From Xanthomonas sp. 3793 (GTDB lineage Bacteria; Pseudomonadota; Gammaproteobacteria; Xanthomonadales; Xanthomonadaceae): a stretch of DNA of 64,000 nucleotides. Made by a program: the position numbers and the translations under genes. Location: positions 1-64,000 of the forward strand of contig NZ_JANTYU010000003.1 of assembly GCF_024806835.1 (NCBI RefSeq), read 5' to 3'. Numbering within the stretch: position 1 is the first letter of the stretch; each line of letters opens with the position of its first letter. Shown piece by piece: positions 37,257-47,257 of the stretch. Under the pieces are notes generated by a model that saw only the letters and a program-made list of their open reading frames with translations, ran no database searches and was not told the DNA's origin.

Positions 37257-39491
37257 TTAAGGCTTCAGGTTGGCAGTCGCATCCAAGCCGTCGACCACGT
37301 CCTGCATTGCGCTGTAGAAGGCGTCCTCTTCGCGGTGCAGACGCAGCCGGTCCAGCCAGACCATCATGGCCAGCTCTTCGGGCGAGGACACGCACAGCCG
37401 CCCGCCACGGCGATTGACGAACATCAGCCGCCCGGAGATCGGGCTGATCCACGACAGCTTGCCAGGTTGGACGCGGCCTTCGCGGTCGACGAAATCCAGG
37501 CTGGTGCCGATCGCCAGGGCGCGGAAGAAATCGGCAGTGATGCGGTCGAATTCCACCTGCGCCCCGGCATCGAGCATCGGCGTCAGCGGCTCTGCCACCG
37601 GGTCGGCCGGGCTGGGCGCCAGGCTCAACGCGCTCAGGGTGGGCGCGAGTCGTTCCGCATCGGCGACAGCCGGCGTGGGTGCCAGCGCGCGCAGCAATTC
37701 CAGCAAGGCCTGCTCGGCCTCGCGCGCCCCAAGGCCGGCCAGCGCAAACGCCTGCAGCAGCGCCGTCCGCTGCTGCGCGTCCAGCCCGGTGTCGCTGCGT
37801 GCAGGCGTCAACTGCGCCAGCACGGCATCGCCCACTGCAATGGCAGCGTCCAGGGCCGGGCCGGCGCCATCGGTGCGCAGCGCGGCCTGTTGCACGCTCG
37901 GATGCCAGACGCGGCTGAGGAAGTGCTCCACCACCGGCGGCAGCGGTCCGCGCGCCAGGCGCTCGGCCAGCGCCTGGGCGGCAATGCCGCGCGCGCGTTC
38001 GCGGCGTTCTTCGGCACGTTGCAGCTCATTGGCGCGGCGCTCGGCAATGTCCACGCGTCGCCGGTATTGCTCGTAACCGGCGCCGAACTCGGCTTCCAGC
38101 GCCAGAAAGACCGCTGGATGCTCATCGAAGTCGCGCACCACGGTGGCAACGGCAGACTCCACCTGCGCCAGCAAGGCCTGTTCGGCGGCGGTTTCGCAGC
38201 CGTTGCCGTCGCAGGCATCCACCAGCAGATTGAGCAGGCGGCGCGCCGGATGCCCATCGCGCACGAACAGATGGCCGTCGAGCATCGCCATCTTGGCCAT
38301 CGGCACCAGCAGCTGCCCCAGCAGGCGACGTTGCGCCGCAGAGAGCTGGCTCTGCACCAGGATCGCGTCGAACAGCAGCGCGATCAGATCCAGCGCGTCG
38401 GCATCGTTGGGGTCCAGGCAGGTGGTGGCCGGGTCGACGCCAAGCGAGGCAGCCGCGCGCATGAGGTGCTGACGCAGCGCAGACGGCAGGCCCCGCTGGC
38501 CGTCGTCGATGCTGTCGAACCCGGCGCCGGGCATGGTCTGCAGCAGCGACAACGCCGAGACCACCTCGCGTGGCGACAGCCGCCGCAGCGCGGCCGACTC
38601 CGACCGGCCAGCCTCGGGCTCGCGCAGGCGGCGCGCCTGTTGCAGGCGCTGGTGCAATGCTGCCGGCAGCACTTCGCGGCCACTGCGCAGATGCACGTCG
38701 ATCACCGCCACGCCGACCAGCGCCCCCTGCCCGCCGGACCAGTCGGCAAAGAAGCGGGCGATCCAGTCCGGCGTGTCGGCGCTGTCTTCGCCACCGGCCT
38801 GGCCCTGCCGCGGGATGCCGCTGCGGCGCAGCCGCGCCTGCGGCAGCTCGCGCAGACGGGCAACCTGCGCCAGGGCCTGCTCCAGCTCCGCATAACGCTG
38901 GCCCACGCGCGGCATCAGCTGCTGCTCGCACACCTTGATCACCGCCAGATGCACCTTCGCCGCCAGCGTCACGCCCTGGAAGGCCTCGTATAGCGCCACG
39001 CCCAGATGCTCGGGACCGAACGGGTTGCTGTCGCCATCGATGCGCAGCCCGCCGGCGATGAAGCCGAGATAGCGATTGAGCCGCATCAGCTCCGGCCGCC
39101 ACTGATGCTGCAGGGCGCCGGCCAGATTGCGCACCGCCAGCCGGACTTCCAGATCCTGTTCGGGCAACAGGCTCAGCCCCGCCGCGCCGCGCGCCAGGGT
39201 GCGCTCGGCCGAGAGCGGGCGCGCGGACTCCAGGCCCTGCCAGGCCTTGGCCAGATGCCCGCGAAAGCGCGCGGTGATCGGCTCGCGCTGCTGCCGCAAG
39301 GCCTGGATGGCTTCCATGAAATCGTTCTGCGCCGCGCCAGCATCGGCCGCCAGCCGGAACAGCGCCTCGGCCAGCGCATCCTGCACATCGATGAATGCAT
39401 CGGCCAGCGGCAGCAACACGATTTCGCGCACCTGATCGAGCAGTTGCGGGTTGCGACTGGGTAGCGGCTCGGCGGAAACGAACTGGGTCAT
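37257..39491 (-). CDS. DUF1631 family protein (copy 2)
   Basis: The 744-residue protein shares with the previous gene the N-terminal block (DALAEALFRLAADAGAAQNDFMEAIQALR), the central LGVDPATTCLDPNDADALDLIALLFDAIL, and the C-terminal GTSLDFVDREGRVQPGKLSWISPISGRLMFVNRRGGRLCVSSPEELAMM region. The two are tandem paralogues, spaced 222 bases, each about 750-785 residues. The conserved R-KLSW-S and N-x-x-G pattern suggests a PilZ-like fold, so nucleotide-signal binding is possible but unproven. A promoter should lie in 39492-39620, shared with the divergent nitroreductase. Confidence 0.88.
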   Translation of the reverse strand: MTQFVSAEPLPSRNPQLLDQVREIVLLPLADAFIDVQDALAEALFRLAADAGAAQNDFMEAIQALRQQREPITARFRGHLAKAWQGLESARPLSAERTLARGAAGLSLLPEQDLEVRLAVRNLAGALQHQWRPELMRLNRYLGFIAGGLRIDGDSNPFGPEHLGVALYEAFQGVTLAAKVHLAVIKVCEQQLMPRVGQRYAELEQALAQVARLRELPQARLRRSGIPRQGQAGGEDSADTPDWIARFFADWSGGQGALVGVAVIDVHLRSGREVLPAALHQRLQQARRLREPEAGRSESAALRRLSPREVVSALSLLQTMPGAGFDSIDDGQRGLPSALRQHLMRAAASLGVDPATTCLDPNDADALDLIALLFDAILVQSQLSAAQRRLLGQLLVPMAKMAMLDGHLFVRDGHPARRLLNLLVDACDGNGCETAAEQALLAQVESAVATVVRDFDEHPAVFLALEAEFGAGYEQYRRRVDIAERRANELQRAEERRERARGIAAQALAERLARGPLPPVVEHFLSRVWHPSVQQAALRTDGAGPALDAAIAVGDAVLAQLTPARSDTGLDAQQRTALLQAFALAGLGAREAEQALLELLRALAPTPAVADAERLAPTLSALSLAPSPADPVAEPLTPMLDAGAQVEFDRITADFFRALAIGTSLDFVDREGRVQPGKLSWISPISGRLMFVNRRGGRLCVSSPEELAMMVWLDRLRLHREEDAFYSAMQDVVDGLDATANLKP

Positions 39492-39624
39492 CGGACAACG
39501 CTGAAAGAGCGGGCAGGAAGGGGCGATGCCATGACTGCAGACATCCCGGGGCCGGCCATCATGCGGCCGGCGTTGGGAAGGGCCCGTCTATAATTGGCGC
39601 ATTCGTTGCCCAGAACCGCAAATT

Positions 39625-40200
39625 ATGCACGCACCCTATTCGCTCCAGGCGCTGGACGCACGTCGGTCGGTCCCTTCCAAACAACTGGGTGAGCCCGGGC
39701 CGGATGAAGACACCTTGCTGCGCATGCTGACATCGGCCGTGCGCGTGCCCGATCACGGCAAGCTGGTGCCGTTCCGTTTCCTGCGCATCAGCGGCGACGC
39801 GCGGCATGCCTTGGGCGACTTTCTGGCCGAACGCACCCAGGCCGCCGATCCGCTGGCACCACCGGCGGTGGTCGAGAAAGACCGTAACCGCTTCAGCGAT
39901 GCACCGCTGGTGATCGTGGTCGTCGCCACGCTACGCCCGGAGCACAAGGTGCCCGAGCAGGAGCAACTGCTCACCGCCGGTTGCGTGTGTTTTGCATTGC
40001 TGCAGGCCGCGCAGGCGCATGGCTTCGGCGCGCAGTGGCTGACTGCCTGGATGGCCTACGACCCGGCCGTGACCGGCTATCTGGGCCTGGGCGAAAACGA
40101 GCGCATCGCCGGCTTCATCCATGTCGGCACGCCGCGCATGCAGGTGCCCGAGCGCGAGCGTCCGGACCCGCGCACCTTGCTGCGCGACTGGACCCCGTGA
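39625..40200 (+). CDS. Nitroreductase family protein (YdjA-like)
   Basis: The 191-residue protein is a short flavin-dependent nitroreductase like E. coli YdjA. It has the FMN phosphate site near DARRSVPSKQLGEPGPDED, VRVPDHGKLVPFRFL near 40-54, and the second signature QAAQAHGFGAQWLTAWMAYD near 126-145. Its substrate is unknown. Its stop overlaps the GTG of the exonuclease gene, and the four genes 39625-42509 look like one transcription unit. Confidence 0.92.
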   Translation: MHAPYSLQALDARRSVPSKQLGEPGPDEDTLLRMLTSAVRVPDHGKLVPFRFLRISGDARHALGDFLAERTQAADPLAPPAVVEKDRNRFSDAPLVIVVVATLRPEHKVPEQEQLLTAGCVCFALLQAAQAHGFGAQWLTAWMAYDPAVTGYLGLGENERIAGFIHVGTPRMQVPERERPDPRTLLRDWTP

Positions 40201-41177
40201 GCACGCTGCCGGGTGCCATTGCCGCGGCGCTGCCGGGCGGCCCGCGCCCGGAGCCGTTGTACCTGATCGATGCCAGCCTGTACGTGTTCCGTGCCTGGCA
40301 CTCGATTCCGGACGAATTTCAGGACGCGCAAGGCTGGCCGACCAATGCGGTGCACGGCTTTGCGCGTTTTCTGCTGGACCTGCTGGAACGCGAGCGCCCG
40401 CAGCACATCGCCATCGCCTTCGACGAAGCACTGGACAGCTGTTTTCGGCACGCGATCTACCCCGCTTACAAGGGCAACCGCGAGCCGGCACCGGATGCAC
40501 TGCGACGCCAGTTCGCGCACTGCAAGGCGCTGTGCGCAGCCCTGGGCCTGAGCGTGCTGGCCCACCGCGAGTACGAGGCCGACGACCTGATCGGTAGCGC
40601 CTTGCACAGCGTGCGCGCGCACGGCCTGCGCGGGGTGATCGTGTCGGCCGACAAGGATCTGTCGCAGCTGCTGCTCGAGCACGACGAACAGTGGGATTAC
40701 GCGCGCAATCTGCGCTGGGGCATGGACGGAGTGAAGGCACGCCATGGCGTGCACGCGCACCAGATCGCCGACTATCTGGCGCTGTGCGGCGATGCGATCG
40801 ACAACATTCCCGGCATCACCGGCATCGGCGCCAAATCGGCGGCCGTGCTGCTGGCGCATTTCGGCAGCCTGGATGCGCTGCTGGAACGCATCGACGAGAT
40901 CCCGTTCCTGCGCTTGCGCGGCGCTGCGCAAATGGCCGTACGGCTGCGCGAACAACGCGATCATGCGTTGCTGTGGCGCCAGCTCACCACCATCGCACTG
41001 GATGCACCGCTGGGCGTGACCGACGCCGGTTTCGCGCGCGCGCAGGCCGATGCGGACATGCTGATCGGCTTGTGCGACAGCCTGCGCTTCGGGCCGCTCA
41101 CGCGCCGCCGCCTGCTGGCCGTGTGCGACGGCGCCGCGCTGCCCCCACCTCCCGCTTCCCTGTCTCAAGGCGCCTGA
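40197..41177 (+). CDS. 5'-3' exonuclease of the Pol I N-terminal type
   Basis: A GTG start overlaps the nitroreductase stop and gives 326 residues. The fold is that of flap endonucleases: metal ligands in YLIDASLYVFRAWHS, FDEALDSCFRH, EYEADDLIGSA and VSADKDLSQLL, and the helix-three-turn-helix DNA site GDAIDNIPGITGIGAKSAA near 198-216. It resembles E. coli ExoIX (Xni) and the Pol I exonuclease domain, but no polymerase domain follows. It may act in Okazaki-fragment or flap processing. Confidence 0.9.
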   Translation: MSTLPGAIAAALPGGPRPEPLYLIDASLYVFRAWHSIPDEFQDAQGWPTNAVHGFARFLLDLLERERPQHIAIAFDEALDSCFRHAIYPAYKGNREPAPDALRRQFAHCKALCAALGLSVLAHREYEADDLIGSALHSVRAHGLRGVIVSADKDLSQLLLEHDEQWDYARNLRWGMDGVKARHGVHAHQIADYLALCGDAIDNIPGITGIGAKSAAVLLAHFGSLDALLERIDEIPFLRLRGAAQMAVRLREQRDHALLWRQLTTIALDAPLGVTDAGFARAQADADMLIGLCDSLRFGPLTRRRLLAVCDGAALPPPPASLSQGA

Positions 41178-41179
41178 CC

Positions 41180-41731
41180 ATGAACCGACACGACACCCCG
41201 CCCACCGTGGTCTACGAAGGCAAGTACCAGCGCATGGTCGTGCGCGGCACCTGGGAGTACTCCGAACGCGTGCATGCCGGCGGCCTGGCCGCGATCATCG
41301 TGGCGGTGACCCCGGACGATGCGATGTTGTTCGTCGAACAGTTCCGCGTGCCGCTGCAGGCGCGCACCATCGAAATGCCGGCCGGCCTGGTCGGCGATGT
41401 GCATGCCGACGAGTCGATCGAGCTGTCGGCGATCCGCGAACTGGAAGAAGAGACCGGATGGACCGCCGCGCACGCCGAAGTGCTGATGATCGGCCCCACC
41501 TCGGCCGGTGCCAGCAGCGAGAAGATCGCCTTCGTGCGCGCCACCGGGCTGCGCAAGGTCGGCGCCGGCGGCGGCGATGCCAGCGAGGACATCACCGTGC
41601 ACGAAATCCCGCGCGCGCAGGTCGGCGCCTGGCTGGTGCAGAAGATGGCCGAGGGCTATCAGATGGACCCCAAGTTGTGGGCCGGGCTTTACCTGGTCGA
41701 TCACGCCCTGGATGGCACGCCGCGTGGTTGA
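41180..41731 (+). CDS. Nudix hydrolase (ADP-ribose pyrophosphatase-like)
   Basis: The ATG at 41180, two bases after the exonuclease stop, gives 183 residues. A complete Nudix box G-x5-E-x7-REUXEEXGU spans residues 72-94 (G72, E78, RELEEETGW at 86-94). The N-terminal VYEGKYQRMVVRGTWEY and the EQFRVPLQARTIEMPAGL region fit the ADP-ribose/NDP-sugar branch. It overlaps the next gene by 20 bases. The exact substrate is not decided by sequence. Confidence 0.92.
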   Translation: MNRHDTPPTVVYEGKYQRMVVRGTWEYSERVHAGGLAAIIVAVTPDDAMLFVEQFRVPLQARTIEMPAGLVGDVHADESIELSAIRELEEETGWTAAHAEVLMIGPTSAGASSEKIAFVRATGLRKVGAGGGDASEDITVHEIPRAQVGAWLVQKMAEGYQMDPKLWAGLYLVDHALDGTPRG

Positions 41732-42509
41732 TGCCGCCGTGGACCCATTGCTTGGCCCAGAAGACCCGCCGGCGTTTACCGTGCACAACGCGCGGGCGGC
41801 GTCGCCGTGGCTATTGATCGCCGACCACGCCGGCCAGCGCGTGCCGGCACGGCTAGACAACCTGGGCCTGCCGCAGTTCGAGCTGGACCGCCATATCGGC
41901 TGGGATATCGGCATTGCGCAGGTCACCCGTCTGCTGGCCGAGGCGCTGGATGCCATCGCCTTCGCCCAGACCTATTCGCGCCTGGTGATCGACTGCAACC
42001 GGCCCGATGACGCGGCCAGCCGGATGCCGAAGGTCAGCGACGGCACGTCGATTCCCGGCAACCTGGCGTTGACCGCCGCCGATCGCCAGCAACGTATCGA
42101 TGCGATCTTCGCGCCATACCACGCGCGCATCGCGGCCGAACTGGATGCACGCGCGCAGCGCGCGCAACCGACGCTGCTGGTGTCGATGCACAGCTTCACC
42201 CCGGTGATGGCCGGCAACGCGCGTCCCTGGCATGCCGGCGTGCTGTACCACCGCGACACGCGGCTGGCGCATCGTTTGCTGGATGCCTTGCGTGCGGAGC
42301 CGGACCTGGTGGTGGGAGACAATCAACCGTATGCGGTCAGCGATGCCAGCGACTACGCCATCCCGGTCCATGGCGAAGGCCGCGGCCTGCTGCATGTGGA
42401 ACTGGAAATCCGCCAGGACCTGATCGGCGACGCCGCCGGTCAACAGGCATGGGCAGATCGATTGGCGCGCATCCTGCCGCCACTGGCGGATGCGCTACTG
42501 CCGCGCTAA
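41712..42509 (+). CDS. N-formylglutamate amidohydrolase family protein
   Basis: ATG 41712 (MARRVVDAAVDPLLG) gives 265 residues; GTG 41724 or 41739 are other options. The family motif LIADHAGQRVPARL near 36-49, DRHIGWDIGIAQVTRLLA near 58-75, the metal and active-site region TYSRLVIDCNRP, and LLVSMHSFTPVM near 157-168 are present. The family releases formate or acts on N-formyl amino acids in histidine degradation; here no hut genes are nearby, so another amide may be the substrate. It ends at a REP cluster. Confidence 0.88.
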   Translation: MARRVVDAAVDPLLGPEDPPAFTVHNARAASPWLLIADHAGQRVPARLDNLGLPQFELDRHIGWDIGIAQVTRLLAEALDAIAFAQTYSRLVIDCNRPDDAASRMPKVSDGTSIPGNLALTAADRQQRIDAIFAPYHARIAAELDARAQRAQPTLLVSMHSFTPVMAGNARPWHAGVLYHRDTRLAHRLLDALRAEPDLVVGDNQPYAVSDASDYAIPVHGEGRGLLHVELEIRQDLIGDAAGQQAWADRLARILPPLADALLPR

Positions 42510-42524
42510 AAACCGGCAAGCAGG

Positions 42525-42644
42525 GTAGGAGCGCGCTAGCGCGCGATCGGGCTTTACCGGTAACGCCCTGTCGCGCGCTAACGCGCTCCTACTGACGACG
42601 AGGCTTTACCGGTAGCGCCCCATCGCGCGCAAGCGCGCTCCTAT
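42525..42644. repeat. REP-like palindromes, one and a half copies
   Basis: A full GTAGGAGCGCG...CTCCTAC palindrome (42525-42592) with the spacer GGCTTTACCGGTAACGCC is followed by a partial second copy (about 42594-42644) with the same spacer and the right arm CGCGCGCAAGCGCGCTCCTAT. It lies between the convergent genes at 41712-42509 and pip. Confidence 0.85.
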
Positions 42645-42687
42645 GGGTCATGCAAGGGCATGGCCCGTCTGCGTCCGACATGGTCGC

Positions 42688-43629
42688 TCAGGCAAACCCG
42701 TCGGTCGCGCGTACCAAGGCATCGACATTTTCCGGCTCGAACGCCGAGTGCCCCGAGGCCGGGCTGATCTGCAACTGTGCCTTCGGCCAGGCCTTGTGCA
42801 GATCCCAGGCGCTTTGCAGCGGGCAGACCACATCGTAACGGCCGTGCACGATCACCCCGGGGATATCGGCAATGCGGTGCGCGTCGCGCAGCAACTGGCC
42901 TTCCACCTCGAAGAAGCCCTGGTTGACGAAGTAGTGGTTCTCGATGCGTGCGAACGCCAACGCAAAGTGCGCGTCCTCATGCCCGGTGACGAAGTCTTCG
43001 TCGACGTGCAAAAAGCTGGTGGCGCCTTCCCACACGCTCCAGGCCTTGGCGGCGGCCAGCCGCGTGGCTTCGTCGTCGCTGGTCAGGCGGCGATGGAATG
43101 CGGCGATCAGATCGCCATGTTCGTCGGCCGGGATGGCGCTGATGTAGTGCTCCCATGCGTCCGGGAACAGCCGGCTGGCGCCTTCCTGATAGAACCATTC
43201 CAGCTCGAAACGACGCAGCAGGAAGATGCCGCGCAGCACCAGCTCGGTGACCTGCTGCGGGTGGGTCTGCGCATACGCAAGCGCCAGCGTCGAGCCCCAG
43301 CTGCCGCCGAACACCTGCCAGCGCTCGATGCCCAGGTGCGTGCGCAGGCGCTCGATGTCGGCGACCAGATCCCAGGTGGTGTTGTCGGTGAGATCGGCAT
43401 GCGGGGTGGACCGGCCCGAGCCGCGCTGGTCGAACAGCACGATGCGGTACTTGGCCGGGTCGTGGAAGCGCCGCATCTTGGCGTTGCAGCCGCCGCCGGG
43501 GCCGCCGTGCAGCATCACCACCGGTTTGCCCTGCGGGTTGCCGCACTGTTCGAAGTACAGCGTGTGGCGGTCGTCGACCTTCAGGCTGCCCTGCTCGTAG
43601 GGCGTGATCTCGGGATAGAGCGTGCGCAT
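42688..43629 (-). CDS. pip: Proline iminopeptidase
   Basis: The enzyme removes N-terminal proline from peptides. From ATG 43629 it has 313 residues, the exact length of the structurally characterised Xanthomonas enzyme. The known catalytic residues fall in place: Ser110 in GGSWG, Asp266 in HGRYDVVCP and His294 in SGHSAFEPE. HGGPGGG near 41-47 forms the oxyanion loop. It is a cytoplasmic serine peptidase of family S33. The open upstream extension has no support. Confidence 0.97.
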   Translation of the reverse strand: MRTLYPEITPYEQGSLKVDDRHTLYFEQCGNPQGKPVVMLHGGPGGGCNAKMRRFHDPAKYRIVLFDQRGSGRSTPHADLTDNTTWDLVADIERLRTHLGIERWQVFGGSWGSTLALAYAQTHPQQVTELVLRGIFLLRRFELEWFYQEGASRLFPDAWEHYISAIPADEHGDLIAAFHRRLTSDDEATRLAAAKAWSVWEGATSFLHVDEDFVTGHEDAHFALAFARIENHYFVNQGFFEVEGQLLRDAHRIADIPGVIVHGRYDVVCPLQSAWDLHKAWPKAQLQISPASGHSAFEPENVDALVRATDGFA

Positions 43630-43764
43630 GCGTCGGTCCTGGGCGAAAACCCGCATTGTAGCGATCGACGATGGAGCCAACGGCCGTGTCTTCCCGCAGC
43701 GGTGAGTGCCCGGGCACGCCGGCACGCATTGACTGCACCGTCAGCGACACTGCAGCAGACAACC

Positions 43765-44628
43765 TTATTGCGTCGCGCCCGCCTCCCAGCATCCCAACGT
43801 CACCCGATCGCGCTGTTCCAGATCCTGATGCGTGGCCACCTGCGCAAACCCGCGCGCGCGCAGCAGCTCGGCCACGGCCGCACCCTGATCCCAGCCATGC
43901 TCGAGCAGCAGCCAGCCGCCTGCGCGCAGATGCGCGGGCGCATCGGCCACGATCGAACGGATGTCGTCCAGCCCATCGCTGCCGGAGGCCAGCGCGCTGG
44001 CCGGCTCATAACGCAGATCGCCCTGCGCAAGATGCGGGTCGCCGGCCGCGATGTATGGCGGATTGCTGGCGATCAGATCGAAGCGCTCGCCGGCCAGCGG
44101 CGCGAACCAGCTGCCGTGGCGGCAGTGCACGTTCGATAGACGGTGACTGTCGGCGTTGCGCTGGGCGATGGCGAGCGCGGCCGCACTGGCGTCGGTGGCG
44201 ATCACCTGCGCCTGCGGCCGCTCGCTGGCGATCGCCAGGGCGATCGCGCCGCTGCCCGTTCCCAGATCGGCCACGCGGCGGCCGGGCGTGTGCTCCAGCC
44301 GCTCCAGCGCCAGCTCGACCAGCGCTTCGGTATCGGCACGTGGAATCAGCGTGGCGGTGGAGACAGCCAGGTCCAGGGTCCAGAACCCGCGCGAACCGGT
44401 CAGGTAGGCCACCGGCTCGCCAGCCTGCCGCCGCTGCACCAAGGCTTCGAAGGCCTGCGCCATGGTCGGCGGCACCGGGTCACGGCCGTGCGCGAACAGC
44501 CAGGCGCGGTCGCGGCCCAGCGCGTGCAACAGCAGCGGTTCGGCGTCTCGACGGTCGATCCGCAGCGCGGCCTGCCGTAGCAGCTGTTCGGCAGGGATGC
44601 CTGCAGGATCGTCGCTCATACGGATCAT
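43765..44628 (-). CDS. prmC: Release factor glutamine methyltransferase
   Basis: PrmC methylates the GGQ glutamine of RF1 and RF2. The 287-residue protein has the SAM loop [13 protein letters not shown] near 119-131 and the catalytic NPPY at 189-192, plus [13 protein letters not shown] near 96-108. ATG at 44628 gives [10 protein letters not shown]; an internal ATG (MSDDPAG, 44619) is equally possible. It stands apart from prfA (9.2 kb), unlike in E. coli, and diverges from ahpC. Confidence 0.95.
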   Translation of the reverse strand: MIRMSDDPAGIPAEQLLRQAALRIDRRDAEPLLLHALGRDRAWLFAHGRDPVPPTMAQAFEALVQRRQAGEPVAYLTGSRGFWTLDLAVSTATLIPRADTEALVELALERLEHTPGRRVADLGTGSGAIALAIASERPQAQVIATDASAAALAIAQRNADSHRLSNVHCRHGSWFAPLAGERFDLIASNPPYIAAGDPHLAQGDLRYEPASALASGSDGLDDIRSIVADAPAHLRAGGWLLLEHGWDQGAAVAELLRARGFAQVATHQDLEQRDRVTLGCWEAGATQ

Positions 44629-44708
44629 TCACTCATGCGAAACATCGGCCGACCATTATCGGAGATGGGACGGCCCACCCGCAGCGGCAGATGCCGTCTG
44701 CAAAATCG

Positions 44709-44745
44709 ATAGCCAAAAACTATCTATCCAATTCCATCAATCGAT
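44709..44745. promoter_or_regulatory. OxyR binding site upstream of ahpC
   Basis: ATAG-N7-CTAT-N7-ATTC-N7-CGAT follows the OxyR tetrad pattern (ATAG-N7-CTAT-N7-ATAG-N7-CTAT), with two perfect and two relaxed tetrads. It ends 76 bases before the ahpC start. oxyR itself lies 2.5 kb downstream in the same cluster, and ahpC of Xanthomonas is known to be OxyR-regulated. Confidence 0.75.
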
Positions 44746-44821
44746 TTGAGAAATCTATCGATCCTGCCTACCATGGCGACTGTTCCATCCCCCGCCCCCC
44801 TTCATCGCACGAGGAAACTCA

Positions 44822-45385
44822 ATGTCTCTCATCAACACTCAGGTCCAGCCGTTCAAGGCGAATGCGTACCACAACGGCAATTTCATCGAAGTCACCGAGG
44901 CCAGCCTGAAGGGCAAGTGGTCGGTGATGATCTTCATGCCCGCCGCATTCACCTTCAACTGCCCGACCGAAGTGGAAGACGCCGCCGACAACTATGCCGC
45001 GTTCCAGAAGGCAGGCGCCGAGGTCTACATCGTCACCACCGATACGCACTTTTCGCACAAGGTGTGGCATGAAACCTCGCCGGCCGTGGGCAAGGCGCAA
45101 TTCCCGCTGATCGGCGACCCGACTCACAAGCTGACCCGCGCCTTCGGCGTGCACATTGAAGAAGAAGGCCTGGCCCTGCGCGGCACCTTCATCATCAATC
45201 CGGAAGGCGTCATCAAGACCCTGGAAATCCACGACAACTCGATCGCCCGCGACGTCACCGAGACGCTGCGCAAGCTGACCGCGGCCCAGTTCGTCGCCAA
45301 CAACCCTGGCCAGGTCTGCCCGGCCAAGTGGAAGGAAGGCGCCAAGACCCTGGCTCCGTCGCTGGACCTGGTCGGCAAGATCTAA
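44822..45385 (+). CDS. ahpC: Alkyl hydroperoxide reductase, peroxiredoxin subunit
   Basis: AhpC reduces organic peroxides and hydrogen peroxide, and is itself re-reduced by AhpF. The 187-residue 2-Cys peroxiredoxin has the peroxidatic Cys47 in FTFNCPTE and the resolving cysteine in GQVCPAKWKEG near 166. HFSHKVWHETSP is the AhpC-specific active-site region. AGGAAACTC lies just before the start. It is preceded by an OxyR site and followed by a hairpin before ahpF. Confidence 0.98.
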   Translation: MSLINTQVQPFKANAYHNGNFIEVTEASLKGKWSVMIFMPAAFTFNCPTEVEDAADNYAAFQKAGAEVYIVTTDTHFSHKVWHETSPAVGKAQFPLIGDPTHKLTRAFGVHIEEEGLALRGTFIINPEGVIKTLEIHDNSIARDVTETLRKLTAAQFVANNPGQVCPAKWKEGAKTLAPSLDLVGKI

Positions 45386-45404
45386 GTCGCTGCGCATCCC
45401 TGGT

Positions 45405-45432
45405 CCGGTTCATCGGGCCGGGGGTGAACCGG
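45405..45432. terminator. Hairpin between ahpC and ahpF
   Basis: An 8-bp stem CCGGTTCA/TGAACCGG with a GC-rich 12-base loop follows the ahpC stop by 20 bases. It has no T-run. It may lower read-through into ahpF so that ahpC is made in excess. Confidence 0.45.
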
Positions 45433-45574
45433 AGCCGGTGCCGGGCTGCACGCCAGCCATCGCCAGCACGCATCCCGACATGCGCCGGCTGCGGTTCACC
45501 TCCTTCCTCCCCCGGCGACCTGCGCTTGCGCAGCGACGCCACGCTCTCCCCTTGCCCATTCCCAGGAGTTTTCC

Positions 45575-47167
45575 ATGTTGGATGCCAATCTCAAGACCCA
45601 GCTGACCGCCTACCTGGAACGGGTTACGCGGCCGATCCAGATCAATGTCTCGATCGACGACAGCGCCGGCTCGCGCGAAATGCTCGACCTGCTCGAGGAC
45701 CTGGTGTTGCTCTCGGACAAGATCAGCCTGGACATCCACCGCGACGACAACCAGCGCAAGCCCTCGTTCGCGCTGACCACGCCTGGCCAGGACATCTCGC
45801 TGCGCTTTGCCGGCCTGCCGATGGGCCACGAGTTCACCTCGCTGGTGCTGGCGCTTTTGCAGGTGGGCGGGCACCCGTCCAAGGCTGCCGCCGAGGTGAT
45901 CGAGCAGGTGCAGCACCTGGATGGCGACTACCAGTTCGAAACCTATTTCTCGCTGTCGTGCCAGAACTGCCCGGATGTGGTGCAGGCGCTGAACCTGGCC
46001 GCCGTGCTCAACCCGCGCATCAAGCATGTGGCCATCGACGGCGCGTGGTTCCAGGATGAAGTCGAAACCCGCCAGATCATGTCGGTGCCCACCGTGTACT
46101 TGAACGGCGAGCTGTTCGACCAGGGCCGCATGACGCTGGAGCAGATCGTCGCCAAACTCGACACCAACGCGGCCAAGCGCGACGCCGCCAGGATCGCGGC
46201 CAAGGACGCCTTCGACGTGCTGGTGGTCGGCGGCGGCCCGGCCGGCTCGGCAGCAGCGGTGTATGCCGCACGCAAGGGCATCCGCACCGGCGTGGCCGCC
46301 GAGCGTTTCGGTGGCCAGGTGCTGGACACCATGTCGATCGAAAACTTCATCTCGGTACCGGAAACCGAAGGCCCGAAGATGGCCGCCGCACTCGAACAGC
46401 ACGTGCGCCAGTACGACGTGGACATCATGAACCTGCAGCGCGCCGAGCAGCTGATCCCGGCCGGTGCCGATGGCCTGATCGAGATCAAGCTGGCCAATGG
46501 CGCCTCGCTCAGGAGCAAGACCGTGATCCTGTCCACCGGCGCCCGCTGGCGGCAGATGAACGTGCCGGGCGAAGACCAGTACAAGAACAAGGGCGTGGCC
46601 TATTGCCCGCATTGCGATGGCCCGCTGTTCAAGGGCAAGCGCGTGGCGGTGATCGGCGGCGGCAATTCCGGTGTCGAGGCCGCGATCGATCTGGCCGGTA
46701 TCGTGGCGCATGTCACGCTGGTGGAATTCGACGACAAGCTGCGCGCCGACGAAGTGCTGCAGCGCAAGCTGCGCAGCCTGCACAACGTGCGCATCATCAC
46801 CAGCGCGCAGACCACCGAAGTGCTCGGTGACGGGCAGAAGGTCACCGGCCTGGTCTACAAGGACCGCACCGGTGGCGACATCCAGCACGTGGATCTGGAA
46901 GGCGTGTTCGTGCAGATCGGCCTGCTGCCAAACACCGAGTTCCTGCGCGGCACGGTGGAGCTGTCGCCGCGTGGCGAGATCATCATCGACGACCGAGGCC
47001 AGACCAGCGTGCCGGGGGTGTTTGCGGCAGGCGACGCCACCACGGTGCCGTACAAGCAGATCGTGATCGCGATGGGCGAAGGCTCCAAGGCCGCCCTGAG
47101 CGCATTCGATCACCTGATCCGCTCCAGCGCACCGGTCAGCGCCGAAAACGTTGCGCAAGCCGCATAA
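45575..47167 (+). CDS. ahpF: Alkyl hydroperoxide reductase, flavoprotein subunit
   Basis: AhpF passes electrons from NADH to AhpC through FAD and two CxxC centres. The 530-residue protein has the N-terminal domain with CQNC ([11 protein letters not shown] near 129-137), the FAD loop [19 protein letters not shown] near 217-235, the NADH loop [18 protein letters not shown], the second redox motif CPHCDG, and the late FAD contact [10 protein letters not shown]. Translation starts at ATG 45575, with CAGGAG ahead. Confidence 0.98.
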   Translation: MLDANLKTQLTAYLERVTRPIQINVSIDDSAGSREMLDLLEDLVLLSDKISLDIHRDDNQRKPSFALTTPGQDISLRFAGLPMGHEFTSLVLALLQVGGHPSKAAAEVIEQVQHLDGDYQFETYFSLSCQNCPDVVQALNLAAVLNPRIKHVAIDGAWFQDEVETRQIMSVPTVYLNGELFDQGRMTLEQIVAKLDTNAAKRDAARIAAKDAFDVLVVGGGPAGSAAAVYAARKGIRTGVAAERFGGQVLDTMSIENFISVPETEGPKMAAALEQHVRQYDVDIMNLQRAEQLIPAGADGLIEIKLANGASLRSKTVILSTGARWRQMNVPGEDQYKNKGVAYCPHCDGPLFKGKRVAVIGGGNSGVEAAIDLAGIVAHVTLVEFDDKLRADEVLQRKLRSLHNVRIITSAQTTEVLGDGQKVTGLVYKDRTGGDIQHVDLEGVFVQIGLLPNTEFLRGTVELSPRGEIIIDDRGQTSVPGVFAAGDATTVPYKQIVIAMGEGSKAALSAFDHLIRSSAPVSAENVAQAA

Positions 47168-47257
47168 GCGCAACCGCAGCCATCGCCCGGCCATGCCGGG
47201 CGCTAAGCTGCATCGCACGTCAGTCGTTAACCGTCACCGCCTTGAGGGCTGCTGCAC

